From Sphingobacteriales bacterium (GTDB lineage: Bacteria > Bacteroidota > Bacteroidia > Chitinophagales > JADJOU01): DNA of 50,686 nucleotides. Positions 27,001 through 35,216 of this stretch are shown here, one piece after another. The translations under genes were made by a program, and so were the position numbers. The notes beneath the pieces were generated by a model. That model was not told where the DNA came from. It saw nothing but the letters and a program-made list of their open reading frames with translations, and searched no databases. Every line of letters begins with the position of its first letter. Position 1 is the first letter of the stretch. The DNA is taken from NCBI GenBank assembly GCA_021297855.1, contig JAJTHM010000009.1, forward strand, positions 1-50,686, read 5' to 3'.

Positions 27001-28372
27001 TTCCTTGGGATTTTTTCCCATGGCATTTAGCAATGGATCGGGAGCGGAAGTTCAGCGCCCCTTGGCTACCGTCGTCATTGGAGGTTTGGTCGTGGCTACA
27101 TTTCTTACCTTATTTATTTTACCCATAATTTATGTCCTATTTGAATCGAAAAATATGAAGAAAATGGCTGTTGTATTTCTCGGATTTTTACTCCTACAAA
27201 ATTCGAGTGTAGCTCAAAATTCTATAACGCTTACCACTGCGATTGACACGGCAATTGTAAAAAATAAACTCATTCGGAATGCCTCGCAGAAAGCTAAAAT
27301 AAAACAAGAATTAATCAAATCTGGATCGAATATTCCAAAGACCCAAGTTCAATTGGATTATGGTCGATTTAATTCCAATTTTTTAGACAATAAAATTTCC
27401 ATAAGCCAGGGAATTCCTTTTCCAAGTTCGATGTCGAGTGTGAAGCAAGTCAAACTATCAGATTACAACCTAGCGCTCATAGATAAAGAAATCACGGCTT
27501 TAAATTTGAAAAAAGAAGTTGCCAAAATATACGCCCAATATGTGCTGCTCAAAAAGAAGGAACAGCTCTGGCGACAGATGGATACCTTGCTCCATTTATT
27601 CGTTCAAAAAACGGAACTCAAATTTGCCAAAGGCGATGCGAATTTGCTAGAAAAAACTTCCGCTGTTCAACATAGAAATTTGATTAAAATGGAACTGGAT
27701 AAAATCATTCAAGAGATTGAATTTTCAAAGCAGTATTTCAATTATTTACTCAATTCAGAAACTGCTTACATTCCTGCCATGCAAGATTTTGAGAGGTTGG
27801 AGGTGAATCCAAATTTAGCTAAACTCTCCCATCCTATGCTGAACTATCAAAAAGAGCTCATTAAAAATTCTGAATATCAATCCAAAAGTTTGAGGGCTCA
27901 AAAAACACCTGATTTTGTACTAGGACTTTCGTCCACCACGATTCAGGGTTTCGGTGCAGATAATATCGAATACACCAGTGGCAAACGATTTAACGCTTTG
28001 ACCTTTGGACTTCAAGTTCCTCTTTTCACCCAGGGAATCAATGCCCAAATTCGCTCTTCCAAATTGAATCAAAAATTGGCAGAAAATGAACTTGAGATCA
28101 AACAAAATGATATGGAAATTCACTATAAATATATTTACAATCAGTTTACACTGTATAAGGAAATCGTCATGAAATATGAACAAACAGAATTAATCAATGC
28201 GCATACTATTTTGAGTCTGGGCAATAGGCAATTGCTCGCAGGGGAGATCAATTATCTCGAATGGTCTATGTTAGCGCAGCAGTCGATTCAGACCAAATTC
28301 AATTATATCGATGCGCTCACGATGCTTTATCAAAACTATATCAATCTTCAATTTTTTACTTTGGAAAAATAA
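24059..28372 (+). CDS. czcA: CzcA-type heavy-metal RND pump fused to a TolC-like outer-membrane factor
   Basis: A 1437-residue fusion. Residues 1-1030 are a heavy-metal-efflux RND transporter with 12 expected membrane helices. The fourth-helix signature reads DFGLIVDGAVIIVE (from about 399), matching the DFGxxxDGAxxxVE pattern of CzcA-like exporters of divalent ions (Zn, Co, Cd, Ni) and not the AMVDAA pattern of Cu/Ag pumps such as CusA. From about 1033 a Lys-rich hydrophobic segment, MKKMAVVFLGFLLLQNSSVAQ, looks exactly like a retained signal peptide, and the remaining 380 residues are helical coiled coil typical of TolC/CzcC. The segment would act as an extra membrane crossing delivering the TolC-like part to the periplasm. 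Such fusions occur in other Bacteroidota. The adaptor gene follows after six bases. Confidence 0.9.
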   Translation: MLHKIIDFSVKNKLIVALMVAAMALYGIYETTRLPIDAVPDITNNQVQVITQAPSYGALDIERLVTFPVEQSCTNIQGLKEIRSFSRFGLSLVTIVFEDNVDVYWARQQVSERLTNAKNVIPDYIGVPELGPISTGLGEIYQYVIRPKKGYEHKYDITELRTIQDWMVRRQLLGVKGIAEVSSFGGKLKQYQISIIPEKLQALNLSIEEVFSALERNNQNTGGGYIEKGPNVIFIRSEGLVKNTQDIENIAIARKDGSQIMIRDIAEVKIGSATRYGAMCYNDEGEVSGAIVMMLKGANSSEVIDLIKKKVELIQKTLPEGVLIEPFLDRTKMVNNAIHTVRNNLIEGALIVLFVLVLFLGNFRAGLLVASVIPLSLLFAIIMMNLFGVSGNLMSLGALDFGLIVDGAVIIVEAVVHKLSHSINKAHSGPDYVNETVVKTSDRMMKSAIFGQLIILMVYLPIFSLEGIEGKMFKPMAQTVSFALLGAFLLSLTYVPMMSAWLLNTKMNAFDFSEKWILKLDNYYLKNLHKAMNHSRKIIIGTIVIFIVSVTLMMQLGGEFIPTLEEGDFAVDTRVLTGSNLKTTIEYTQKAAHALKKNFPEVEKVVTKIGSGEVPTDPMPMEASDMMVILKDKKEWTSAETFDELAEKMSAKLKEIPGLSYGFQYPVQMRFNELMTGARQDVVLKLFGENLDTLAHYAAHLGKLSAPIEGVESIYVEPISGMPQVVIHYDRQQLAYLNLTISEVNQIVNTAMAGRSAGMVFEDEKRFDLVVKLSEEKRDLENIENLMIPTPNGNQVQLRQLAEVQVVNGPNQIQREDAKRRIVVGFNVRNRDVQSVVAELKSSIDQSINLPSGYYIHYGGAFENLEKATQRLMIVVPISLLMIFVMLYFAFGQVRLALMIYSAIPLSAIGGIWFLALRGMPFSISAGIGFIALFGVAVLNGIVLISEFNRLKLEGETDIYKIVFNGAKVRLRPVLMTALVASLGFFPMAFSNGSGAEVQRPLATVVIGGLVVATFLTLFILPIIYVLFESKNMKKMAVVFLGFLLLQNSSVAQNSITLTTAIDTAIVKNKLIRNASQKAKIKQELIKSGSNIPKTQVQLDYGRFNSNFLDNKISISQGIPFPSSMSSVKQVKLSDYNLALIDKEITALNLKKEVAKIYAQYVLLKKKEQLWRQMDTLLHLFVQKTELKFAKGDANLLEKTSAVQHRNLIKMELDKIIQEIEFSKQYFNYLLNSETAYIPAMQDFERLEVNPNLAKLSHPMLNYQKELIKNSEYQSKSLRAQKTPDFVLGLSSTTIQGFGADNIEYTSGKRFNALTFGLQVPLFTQGINAQIRSSKLNQKLAENELEIKQNDMEIHYKYIYNQFTLYKEIVMKYEQTELINAHTILSLGNRQLLAGEINYLEWSMLAQQSIQTKFNYIDALTMLYQNYINLQFFTLEK

Positions 28373-28378
28373 ATTAAT

Positions 28379-29515
28379 ATGAATCATTATAAATTTCAAA
28401 TCGCACTTATTTATTTAGTTTTCAGTATGGGTTGTCATACCAAAACCAACAAAGAATCTGAAGCTACGCAAGCACCCTCGGATGCCAATGTGATTAGCCT
28501 AGATGCTATGCAAGACAAGAATGCAGGAATTCAGCTGGGCGCTATCTCCAATTCAAAACTATCCAGTACACTCCGTGTTTATGGGCGAACATTTTTTCCT
28601 CCCGAAAACATGCTCACGGTCACCTCTCCCTATGGAGGAATTGTCAAATCCATTCAGGTGATTCAGGGACAATCCATTTCCAAAGGTCAGACCATAGCCA
28701 TACTCGAAGATCCTCGATTTATAGATTTGCAGCAGGATTATCTGATGACAAAATCTAAACTCAAACTAGCGCAATTGGACTACGATCGTCAGAAAGATCT
28801 CAACCAAGCCAAAGCCAATAGCGACAAGGTCTATCAGATAGCAGAAAACGAGTATCGAACGAATCAGATACTACTCAAATCCCTTTCCGAAAAGCTAAAA
28901 TTGCTCGGAATCAATCCACAAAACTTAACTGAAAATTCAATTACTAGAACCGTGGTCATACGATCTAGTGCTTCAGGATTGGTCTCGAATGTCAACGCCA
29001 ATATGGGAAAATATATTATGCCATCGGAGAGTATCGTCGATATCATCAATCAGACCAATCCCTATCTCAAACTCAAAATCTACGAAAAAGATTTACAGTT
29101 TATTCAAAAAGGGCTGCGACTCACGGCCTATTCCAACTCAGATACGACGGTGCAATATTCCTGTGAAGTGCGCAGTATCAACCCACAAGTGGCGCAAGAT
29201 GGAAGCGCGGAAGTAGTATGCAGTTTTATCAATATGCACAAGACAATCTACCAAAATATGAATCTCATCGCTCAAGTAGAATTATCCAACAATCAAGCCA
29301 CAAGCCTGCCAGATGAAGCCATAGTAGATTTTGAGGGTCAAGCCTATGTCTTTTTATTTATAAAGAATGGACAATACAAAATGATACCCATTCAAAAAGG
29401 AAACTCAGAAAATGGCCGAACCGAAATCCTCAATCCCACCGAACTTCTCTCTCAAAAAGTCGTCACCAAAGGCGCTTATACGCTGCTGATGGCTATGAAG
29501 AATAAGGAGGAGTAG
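28379..29515 (+). CDS. RND efflux periplasmic adaptor lipoprotein (CzcB-like)
   Basis: This 378-residue membrane-fusion protein couples the RND pump to its outer-membrane channel. Its N-terminus has a lipobox (VFSMGC), so it should be membrane-anchored by lipid. Then come the barrel-sandwich (lipoyl-like) halves, TVTSPYGGIVKSIQVIQGQSI and IRSSASGLVSNVNANMGKYI, separated by a helical hairpin at about 120-180, and a beta-barrel domain. It is the last gene of the efflux operon and ends at a strong inverted repeat. No Met/His-rich N-terminal metal-chaperone extension is seen. Confidence 0.9.
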   Translation: MNHYKFQIALIYLVFSMGCHTKTNKESEATQAPSDANVISLDAMQDKNAGIQLGAISNSKLSSTLRVYGRTFFPPENMLTVTSPYGGIVKSIQVIQGQSISKGQTIAILEDPRFIDLQQDYLMTKSKLKLAQLDYDRQKDLNQAKANSDKVYQIAENEYRTNQILLKSLSEKLKLLGINPQNLTENSITRTVVIRSSASGLVSNVNANMGKYIMPSESIVDIINQTNPYLKLKIYEKDLQFIQKGLRLTAYSNSDTTVQYSCEVRSINPQVAQDGSAEVVCSFINMHKTIYQNMNLIAQVELSNNQATSLPDEAIVDFEGQAYVFLFIKNGQYKMIPIQKGNSENGRTEILNPTELLSQKVVTKGAYTLLMAMKNKEE

Positions 29516-29531
29516 ATGTAATCTAGTAGAA

Positions 29532-29572
29532 TTAACCCAAAATCCGCTTTTCTAATGCGGATTTTAGGTTAA
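29532..29572. terminator. Bidirectional terminator between the efflux operon and the FAD protein gene
   Basis: ttaacccaaaatccgc (29532-29547) and gcggattttaggttaa (29557-29572) form a 16-pair stem with one mismatch and a nine-base loop. It overlaps the stop codon of the convergent FAD protein gene. Confidence 0.8.
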
Positions 29573-30993
29573 AAGTTCTTTTTCAATTGTCTTTCAACCT
29601 GATTTAGCTCGGAGAGGATGACTTTGGATACAGAATCTGCTTGCTGTCTTAATTCATTAACAGCAGTTGTTTCCCATAGTTCTCCCTTTAGATTAGAACC
29701 AAGTGTATATATATTTCGAATCTCTATTCCTTCCTTGGTATAAAGTTTGAAATTCTCTATATTGGTTTTGAGTCCTAATCTCAATTCATCTTGCGAGAAC
29801 AGTCCTTCTTGAATGCATTGACTAATAAAATTATTTTCCATCTTACTTAAATCAGTCTCAGGCCCAGTACAATTAATTACTCTGGATACTTGTATGGTTT
29901 GTGAAGTATGCAGTTTTTTGTCATAATATGTTACTTCAATCACATCATTTTCTTCTTCTATACTGATTAGATTGCCAGATTGTATATGTAGTTTTCCATC
30001 TATTCTCAATTTTTGAATTTTATCGTAAATATGCAATGGAATTCTATGACGTGCCACCCCGAATAAATGTCGTAATCTCGTCATAAATATAGCTTTTTCA
30101 GCTTTCGATAAACCTCTCCATATCTTATGGGACAATGGTCTTAATGCATCTATTATTGGTTCTGCAGACACTCCGAAATTACGGACAATTTTAATATGTT
30201 TATTCAATACTCGCACTAACTCATTCAATGGCATTCCGTCATAAATTTCATCTATATGCGATGTATACTGCATACCTGTATGTCTATGAGGGAGTATATT
30301 AAATCCGTTGGGTGAAATGGAATAAATTTCTCCTTTGAAATTCTGTTCCTTTAATCCTATAATAGTATCCACCATAGTCAATCCATTGCCAACAATAAGT
30401 ACTGGCAACTCTGATTTTACATTTAAAACAGAATCCTTAATCCATGGATTTTGAAAGTAATTTGAACTTTGGTAAAATGCTAAATTATTTATCCTTGGAT
30501 TTTTAGGAATTTGATTTCCCGTAGCTATTATACAAACATCTACTTCCACCTTTTGAGCGAATTTAAAGGATAAGGATATTTTATGTTGTATATATTGCAA
30601 ACTGGCTACAGTATCATTGATTTCTACAATTTGAATATTTTTTTTCTCTGCCTCCATCAAGGCCTCCCTCCATAATTCGCATAGATAATCCCCATAAAGA
30701 TTTCTGGATAAAAAAGAATTTGCCAAAAGTGTTTTATCAAGATACTTATAAGGATCTTTAGTCATAACCCAATCTAAAAAATGATCTGGCTTATCGGGAA
30801 AAGCACTCATTTTTTTTGCAATGACATTGAGAATATGATGGTCGGAATAGGAATTATATGCAATTCCTCTGTTTAGGTCTTCCTTTTCGCTGATAATATA
30901 AATACTAAATGGCTCTTCGGCATTTTTTATAAGTTGAATGGCAGTCATAGTTCCAGAAAATCCGCCACCTATTATCCCAACAATTTTACTCAT
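29569..30993 (-). CDS. FAD/NAD(P)-binding protein
   Basis: A 474-residue flavoprotein of the FAD-NAD(P)-binding family (NAD_binding_9 type). The N-terminal dinucleotide fingerprint is GIIGGGFSGTMTA (6-18), followed by GIAYNSYSDHHILNV, and a second nucleotide-binding segment VLIVGNGLTMVDT occurs near 200. A late RVINCTGPETD motif is typical of the fold. Substrate unknown. It is the last gene of the minus-strand run that begins with hmgA and follows a desaturase gene by 34 bases, so it might supply or accept electrons in lipid or aromatic metabolism. There is no signal peptide. Confidence 0.75.
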   Translation of the reverse strand: MSKIVGIIGGGFSGTMTAIQLIKNAEEPFSIYIISEKEDLNRGIAYNSYSDHHILNVIAKKMSAFPDKPDHFLDWVMTKDPYKYLDKTLLANSFLSRNLYGDYLCELWREALMEAEKKNIQIVEINDTVASLQYIQHKISLSFKFAQKVEVDVCIIATGNQIPKNPRINNLAFYQSSNYFQNPWIKDSVLNVKSELPVLIVGNGLTMVDTIIGLKEQNFKGEIYSISPNGFNILPHRHTGMQYTSHIDEIYDGMPLNELVRVLNKHIKIVRNFGVSAEPIIDALRPLSHKIWRGLSKAEKAIFMTRLRHLFGVARHRIPLHIYDKIQKLRIDGKLHIQSGNLISIEEENDVIEVTYYDKKLHTSQTIQVSRVINCTGPETDLSKMENNFISQCIQEGLFSQDELRLGLKTNIENFKLYTKEGIEIRNIYTLGSNLKGELWETTAVNELRQQADSVSKVILSELNQVERQLKKNF

Positions 30994-31027
30994 TTGCTCG
31001 ATGATTTAATTTTAATGCAAATATCGA

Positions 31028-32128
31028 TTAATTTTCAGAATAGTCCTTAGGCAAATTAGTTTGAGGTAAATACTTTCCCGTTTTCTTAAAAGGCTCTACA
31101 TAAAATTTTAGAAACTCTGCTTTATTATCTCTATAGGAGCTCACTCCACCTAAAAAATGTAATAACTTCACGTACAAAAATGGTAAATCCAACTGATAAG
31201 GCAGAAATCCAGCTCTTGCGCTCGTCCCATAGACATGGTGATTGTTATGCCATTCGCCTGCTACGAAACCTGGCCAAAGTTGATTGATAGAATAATCACC
31301 GCGGAAATAATCTGAATCACCCCAAGCTTTTTTTCCTTTGCCTGCCCCATGGCCGCCATAATTAAAAGTGCGAATACCAATCGCCCACACAAAGGTGCCA
31401 GAAAACATAGCTGTCACTAATGCCCAGCCTCCTCCTGCGACAGGTATCCACTCTCCTAGAAAATAAAACAATGCTCCCCAGAAAGTCCAATTTAAAATCC
31501 AGCTTAAGAAAATATACATCGGGGAAACAATTGTTCCATATTTTCGATAAGCTTCATAAGAGTTAATTTTACAGCCTGTATGCTCCATCATTTTAGAAGC
31601 CGTTTTATAATCCTCGGGAGAAAGATTTCGATTCATCAATTGGTGATTGGTATCTGCGAGAAAACAATACAAAAATCCTCCAAAAGCATTGTATGGATCC
31701 CCAGGCCTATCGGATCGATCATGATGAATATGGTGCGAAACAACATAGAGTTCTTCTGGAATCATTTTGATCACCATATGCTGACTGATAAATCTCCAAA
31801 AACTATTTTTAAAAACAAATGCACTGTGCGTCGAATATCGATGATACCACATGGTGCCATGGCTCGCCATCAAAACCAAACCATAGAAGAATGCCGCTAT
31901 GGCTAAGCCTATAGTGAAATATTTAAAAATGAATATTAGAAAAACAGGGACTAAAATCAAAACTAAAAACCATGCAAAAAATGGGAACCAGTTTTTAGAA
32001 TCTCGAATGAAATTCATCCGATAAAAAAATTCGGATAAAATTTCTCCACTGGAGGGTTTTACAAATTCGCCTTTCTCATCTGTCCACTTATAGCGTGGTT
32101 CTATCAATATATAATCGAGTAATTTCAT
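31028..32128 (-). CDS. Membrane fatty-acid (acyl-CoA type) desaturase
   Basis: A 366-residue membrane di-iron desaturase that should introduce a double bond, probably delta-9, into saturated acyl chains. The three histidine boxes are present: HRYSTH, HHIHHDRSD and WHNNHH. Hydrophobic segments flank them (about 45-75 and 195-250). The order box 1, box 2, membrane hairpin and box 3 matches stearoyl-CoA desaturase-like enzymes of bacteria. There is no cytochrome b5 fusion, so an external ferredoxin or flavoprotein donor is needed; the FAD protein immediately downstream is a candidate by context only. It is 19 bases after the tryptophan dioxygenase stop. Confidence 0.88.
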   Translation of the reverse strand: MKLLDYILIEPRYKWTDEKGEFVKPSSGEILSEFFYRMNFIRDSKNWFPFFAWFLVLILVPVFLIFIFKYFTIGLAIAAFFYGLVLMASHGTMWYHRYSTHSAFVFKNSFWRFISQHMVIKMIPEELYVVSHHIHHDRSDRPGDPYNAFGGFLYCFLADTNHQLMNRNLSPEDYKTASKMMEHTGCKINSYEAYRKYGTIVSPMYIFLSWILNWTFWGALFYFLGEWIPVAGGGWALVTAMFSGTFVWAIGIRTFNYGGHGAGKGKKAWGDSDYFRGDYSINQLWPGFVAGEWHNNHHVYGTSARAGFLPYQLDLPFLYVKLLHFLGGVSSYRDNKAEFLKFYVEPFKKTGKYLPQTNLPKDYSEN

Positions 32129-32147
32129 TTGTAAGTAAATTTATGTT

Positions 32148-33098
32148 TTAACAATCCATTCCCCAGCTCGCAATTTCTTCCTCAGACCATAGCGAAGGGA
32201 AAAAAATGCGCCGTTGATATTTCGGATGCATATATTTCTGCCAATGACTACCTCCTGTAGCCGCTCCATCACCTAGATATTTCGCTGCTGCATTGTAGTG
32301 CGCCATCACCCATTCTATATTTACGGTATAATCAAAGTGGCGCATCATGGCTATGAGCGCAGGATTAATCTGTGCCTCATTAGATAATGAAAGAAACTTC
32401 GCATATAAGTTATTTACCCTCCCATTTTCAATATCTTCTACTAATTGCTTTTTATACTTTTTTTCAAACAATTTAATCAAAAGCGATTTTTCCCCTGTGG
32501 TATAATCCTTGCCTGCTGCCTGCCAATAAAGGTGTTCGTAAATATCTTCTGAACTTCTATTCGGATCAAAATCTTTTCTAAAGCGATTATCTATTAAATT
32601 TATAGCATTGGTAGAGGCTAATTCTATCTGCCTATATTGACAGCTTTGGAAACCACTCGCTGGAGTTAATGTATTTCTGAATTTTTCGTACTGCGCTTTT
32701 TCCATCCCATCGCCCATCACATCGAAGGAAGACGAAAGCATATCGAAATAGCGACTGATTCGTTTCAGCTTTTCGATAAAGAAATTTTCGTTGATGGACT
32801 CGTTTTCGAATACTTGATTGATCTCCCACAGTATCATTTTAAAAAGGAGTTCATTGATCTGGTGATAGCCTATAAAGACCATCTCATCTGGAAGCGTTGT
32901 TCGCTGTATTTGTAGATTTAACAAACTATCGGTCATCACATAATCCCAGTATGTAATAGGCTTGCTCCATAGCAGTCCCTCCATGTACACATCAGGATTT
33001 TGCCCCAATTTTTGATATTTATCTGTGATGCGTTCAATCATCGGCTTATCATCGATACAGCCACAGTTTGCACAATCTTTATTGCAACTCACTCCCAT
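32148..33098 (-). CDS. kynA: Tryptophan 2,3-dioxygenase with a Cys-rich N-terminus
   Basis: This haem enzyme opens the indole ring of L-tryptophan to give N-formylkynurenine. The 316-residue protein shows the family motifs IGYHQINELLFKM, RISRYFDML and LTPASGFQSCQYRQIE, and the C-terminal GDGAATGGSHWQKYM that closes over the substrate. The haem-ligand His lies in the MRHFDYTVNIEW region. The N-terminus is odd: it carries CNKDCANCGC (Cys5, 9, 12, 14) ahead of the conserved part, which could hold a metal or disulphides. The start ATG is unambiguous. It lies in the aromatic amino-acid catabolic run, 74 bases after hpd. Confidence 0.9.
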   Translation of the reverse strand: MGVSCNKDCANCGCIDDKPMIERITDKYQKLGQNPDVYMEGLLWSKPITYWDYVMTDSLLNLQIQRTTLPDEMVFIGYHQINELLFKMILWEINQVFENESINENFFIEKLKRISRYFDMLSSSFDVMGDGMEKAQYEKFRNTLTPASGFQSCQYRQIELASTNAINLIDNRFRKDFDPNRSSEDIYEHLYWQAAGKDYTTGEKSLLIKLFEKKYKKQLVEDIENGRVNNLYAKFLSLSNEAQINPALIAMMRHFDYTVNIEWVMAHYNAAAKYLGDGAATGGSHWQKYMHPKYQRRIFFPSLWSEEEIASWGMDC

Positions 33099-33172
33099 TT
33101 TTTTTTGTTGATAGCTTGAGATTTATAAATTCTAATAGTTAAAATTACTAACAATCAATTGCTCATTATTAA

Positions 33173-34324
33173 TCATAAAGTTCCTCTTCTTTCTTGCTCT
33201 GCTTCTATACTTTCGAAGAGTGCTTGAAAGTTTCCTTTTCCGAAAGATTTCGCTCCTTTTCGCTGAATAATTTCAAAGAAAAGTGTCGGTCTATCTTCTA
33301 CTGGTTTAGTAAAAATCTGAAGTAAATAGCCATCTTCATCTCTATCGACCATGATTCCAAGAGATTTCAAAATAGCCAAATCCTCTGCAATAGTGCCTAC
33401 TCTAGCCGCCACAGTATCATAATATGTACCTGGAACATGGAGAAATTCCACGCCCGATTTTCTCATTTCTGAAATCGTGAAAACGATATCATCTGTAGCT
33501 ACTGCTATATGCTGGCAGCCTGGACCACCATAGAAATCAAGATATTCTTCTACTTGCGACTTTTTCAAACCCTTGGCTGGCTCGTTAATTGGAAATTTGA
33601 TTCTTCCATTCCCATTGGTCATTACCTTGCTCATCAAAGCGGTGTATTGCGTAGAAATATCTTTGTCATCAAATGTAATCAAATTGGCGAAGCCCATGGT
33701 ATTCGCATAGAAGTTAGCCCATTTGTTCATTTCTCCTAGACCTACGTTGCCCACCATATGATCTATAAATTTCAACCCCTTGGTGCCAGGATTGTATTCA
33801 CTTTCCCATCTTTCAAATCCCGGCATGAATACTCCGTTGTAATTTTTTCTTTCTACAAATGTGTGAATCGCATCGCCATAGGTTTTAATCGAAGCTTTGA
33901 CAATTTCTCCATTTTCATCCTTCATAACGGTAGGCTCCATGACGACTTCAGCGCCACGTTTGGTTGTTTCTTCAAATGCTTTTCGAGCATCGTCAACCCA
34001 AAGGGCTATTACTTTTACGCCATCTCCATGTCTACGGATGTGATGCGAAATTTCACTATCGGGATTGAATGGCGAGGTGAGAACTAATTTTATTTTGTCT
34101 TGTTTGACGACATAAGAACAAAACTCTTTATTGCCAGTTTCTAGCCCGCAATAAGCATAGCTTTCAAATCCAAAAGCAGTCTTGTAATAATGCGCAGCTT
34201 GCTTTGCGTTGCCTACATAGAGTTCTACGAAATCCGTACCATTGATAGGCAAGAAATCTTGTGCTTCTTCAAATATTTTTTCTATTCCGTAGTCGAAATT
34301 TTTTACTTGAGTTAAATTTTCCAT
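33173..34324 (-). CDS. hpd: 4-hydroxyphenylpyruvate dioxygenase
   Basis: This Fe(II) enzyme converts 4-hydroxyphenylpyruvate to homogentisate in tyrosine catabolism. The 383-residue length is typical. The N-terminal half begins FVELYVGNAKQAAHYY, a vicinal-oxygen-chelate fold. The metal-binding half has FIDHMVGNV (first His), GCQHIAVATDDI (second His) and LFFEIIQRKG (Glu), ending in the NFQALFESIEAEQERRG helix that gates the active site. It lies 21 bases after the phhA stop and shares a transcript direction with hmgA and phhA, forming a phenylalanine-tyrosine-homogentisate pathway. Confidence 0.96.
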   Translation of the reverse strand: MENLTQVKNFDYGIEKIFEEAQDFLPINGTDFVELYVGNAKQAAHYYKTAFGFESYAYCGLETGNKEFCSYVVKQDKIKLVLTSPFNPDSEISHHIRRHGDGVKVIALWVDDARKAFEETTKRGAEVVMEPTVMKDENGEIVKASIKTYGDAIHTFVERKNYNGVFMPGFERWESEYNPGTKGLKFIDHMVGNVGLGEMNKWANFYANTMGFANLITFDDKDISTQYTALMSKVMTNGNGRIKFPINEPAKGLKKSQVEEYLDFYGGPGCQHIAVATDDIVFTISEMRKSGVEFLHVPGTYYDTVAARVGTIAEDLAILKSLGIMVDRDEDGYLLQIFTKPVEDRPTLFFEIIQRKGAKSFGKGNFQALFESIEAEQERRGTL

Positions 34325-34345
34325 ATTGATAATTTTAGATTTTAG

Positions 34346-35131
34346 TTATACAGTTTGCGTTAGTTCACGATTGATTCGTTCTGTAAATACAGCATTCGGT
34401 TCTACATAGATACCTTTGTCCACATAGGCTTTGATTTTTTCAGCGATCTCTGGAATACTCTCTGCCAACTGCTGATAAGATTCTAACACAAAATATTTCT
34501 CTTGAAATTTTTCTTTGATATAATAGGATTCTAAGACATCATCTACATTAAATGGATATCTCACAGCATCATCGCTCAAGCAAAATCTTGACTCTCCTGG
34601 AGAGGATAAAATTCCAGCACCGTAGATTCTCAAATTGCCATTTTCTTTTATTAAACCAAATTCCACCGTGTACCAATAGATTCTTGAAATCAATTCCAGT
34701 GCTGAAGGATTATCGATATACTTCAATCCAATTGCGCTCATGCCTTCGAGAAAATTACAAAAAAATTGTTCGCTCAAAAGTGGTACATGTCCAAATACAT
34801 CATGAAACATATCGGGCTCTACGATATAGTCAAACTTGGACATATCGCGAAGCCATGTTGTCACAGGAAATTCCTTGCGACCTAAATGTGAAAAGAAAGG
34901 ATAATTATCTACATAGCCTGGCACTACATAGACTGTCCATCCTGTGAGATTTTTAAGTGCTTCGTTGACTTCGGTAAATCGCGGCACTTCATGAGATTTG
35001 AAACCAACTTTTTTTATACCTTCCATAAATGCTCTAGTAGCCATATTGGGCAATTGTTTCATTTGCTCATCATAGAGCATAGACCATACCTTATGGTCAT
35101 TTTCTGTGTATTTGTCGTATTCTTGATTCAT
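34346..35131 (-). CDS. phhA: Phenylalanine 4-hydroxylase
   Basis: A pterin-dependent non-haem iron enzyme that converts phenylalanine to tyrosine. The 261-residue length matches the compact bacterial form without an ACT regulatory domain. The iron site is HDVFGH (His110, His115) with Glu157 in YWYTVEFGL. Other family segments are VEPDMFHDVFGHVPLL and AGILSSPGESRFCLSD. The longer open frame to 35173 is encoded partly by the ctttgtg-type repeat, so the ATG at 35131 is preferred. It sits between hmgA and hpd and feeds tyrosine into that pathway. No pterin recycling gene (phhB) is adjacent. Confidence 0.95.
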   Translation of the reverse strand: MNQEYDKYTENDHKVWSMLYDEQMKQLPNMATRAFMEGIKKVGFKSHEVPRFTEVNEALKNLTGWTVYVVPGYVDNYPFFSHLGRKEFPVTTWLRDMSKFDYIVEPDMFHDVFGHVPLLSEQFFCNFLEGMSAIGLKYIDNPSALELISRIYWYTVEFGLIKENGNLRIYGAGILSSPGESRFCLSDDAVRYPFNVDDVLESYYIKEKFQEKYFVLESYQQLAESIPEIAEKIKAYVDKGIYVEPNAVFTERINRELTQTV

Positions 35132-35149
35132 ATTTTTAAGTTTTAATCT

Positions 35150-35212
35150 TGACACAAAGGCGCTAAGACTCAACGAGTTTTTCTATATTTTTTTTGTGTC
35201 TTCGTGTCTATA
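35150..35212. repeat. Dispersed ctttgtg-type repeat, copy 6 (inverted pair)
   Basis: Between hmgA and phhA, gacacaaaggcgctaagac at one end and gtgtcttcgtgtc at the other give opposing units of the repeat family with an AT-rich centre. It could form a hairpin in the transcript between the two genes. Confidence 0.5.
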
Positions 35213-35216
35213 AAAA

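Noticed and set aside
35132-35173. Upstream extension of phhA by 14 residues
   Set aside because: The extension is encoded largely by the ctttgtg-type repeat, and the ATG at 35131 gives the normal compact enzyme.
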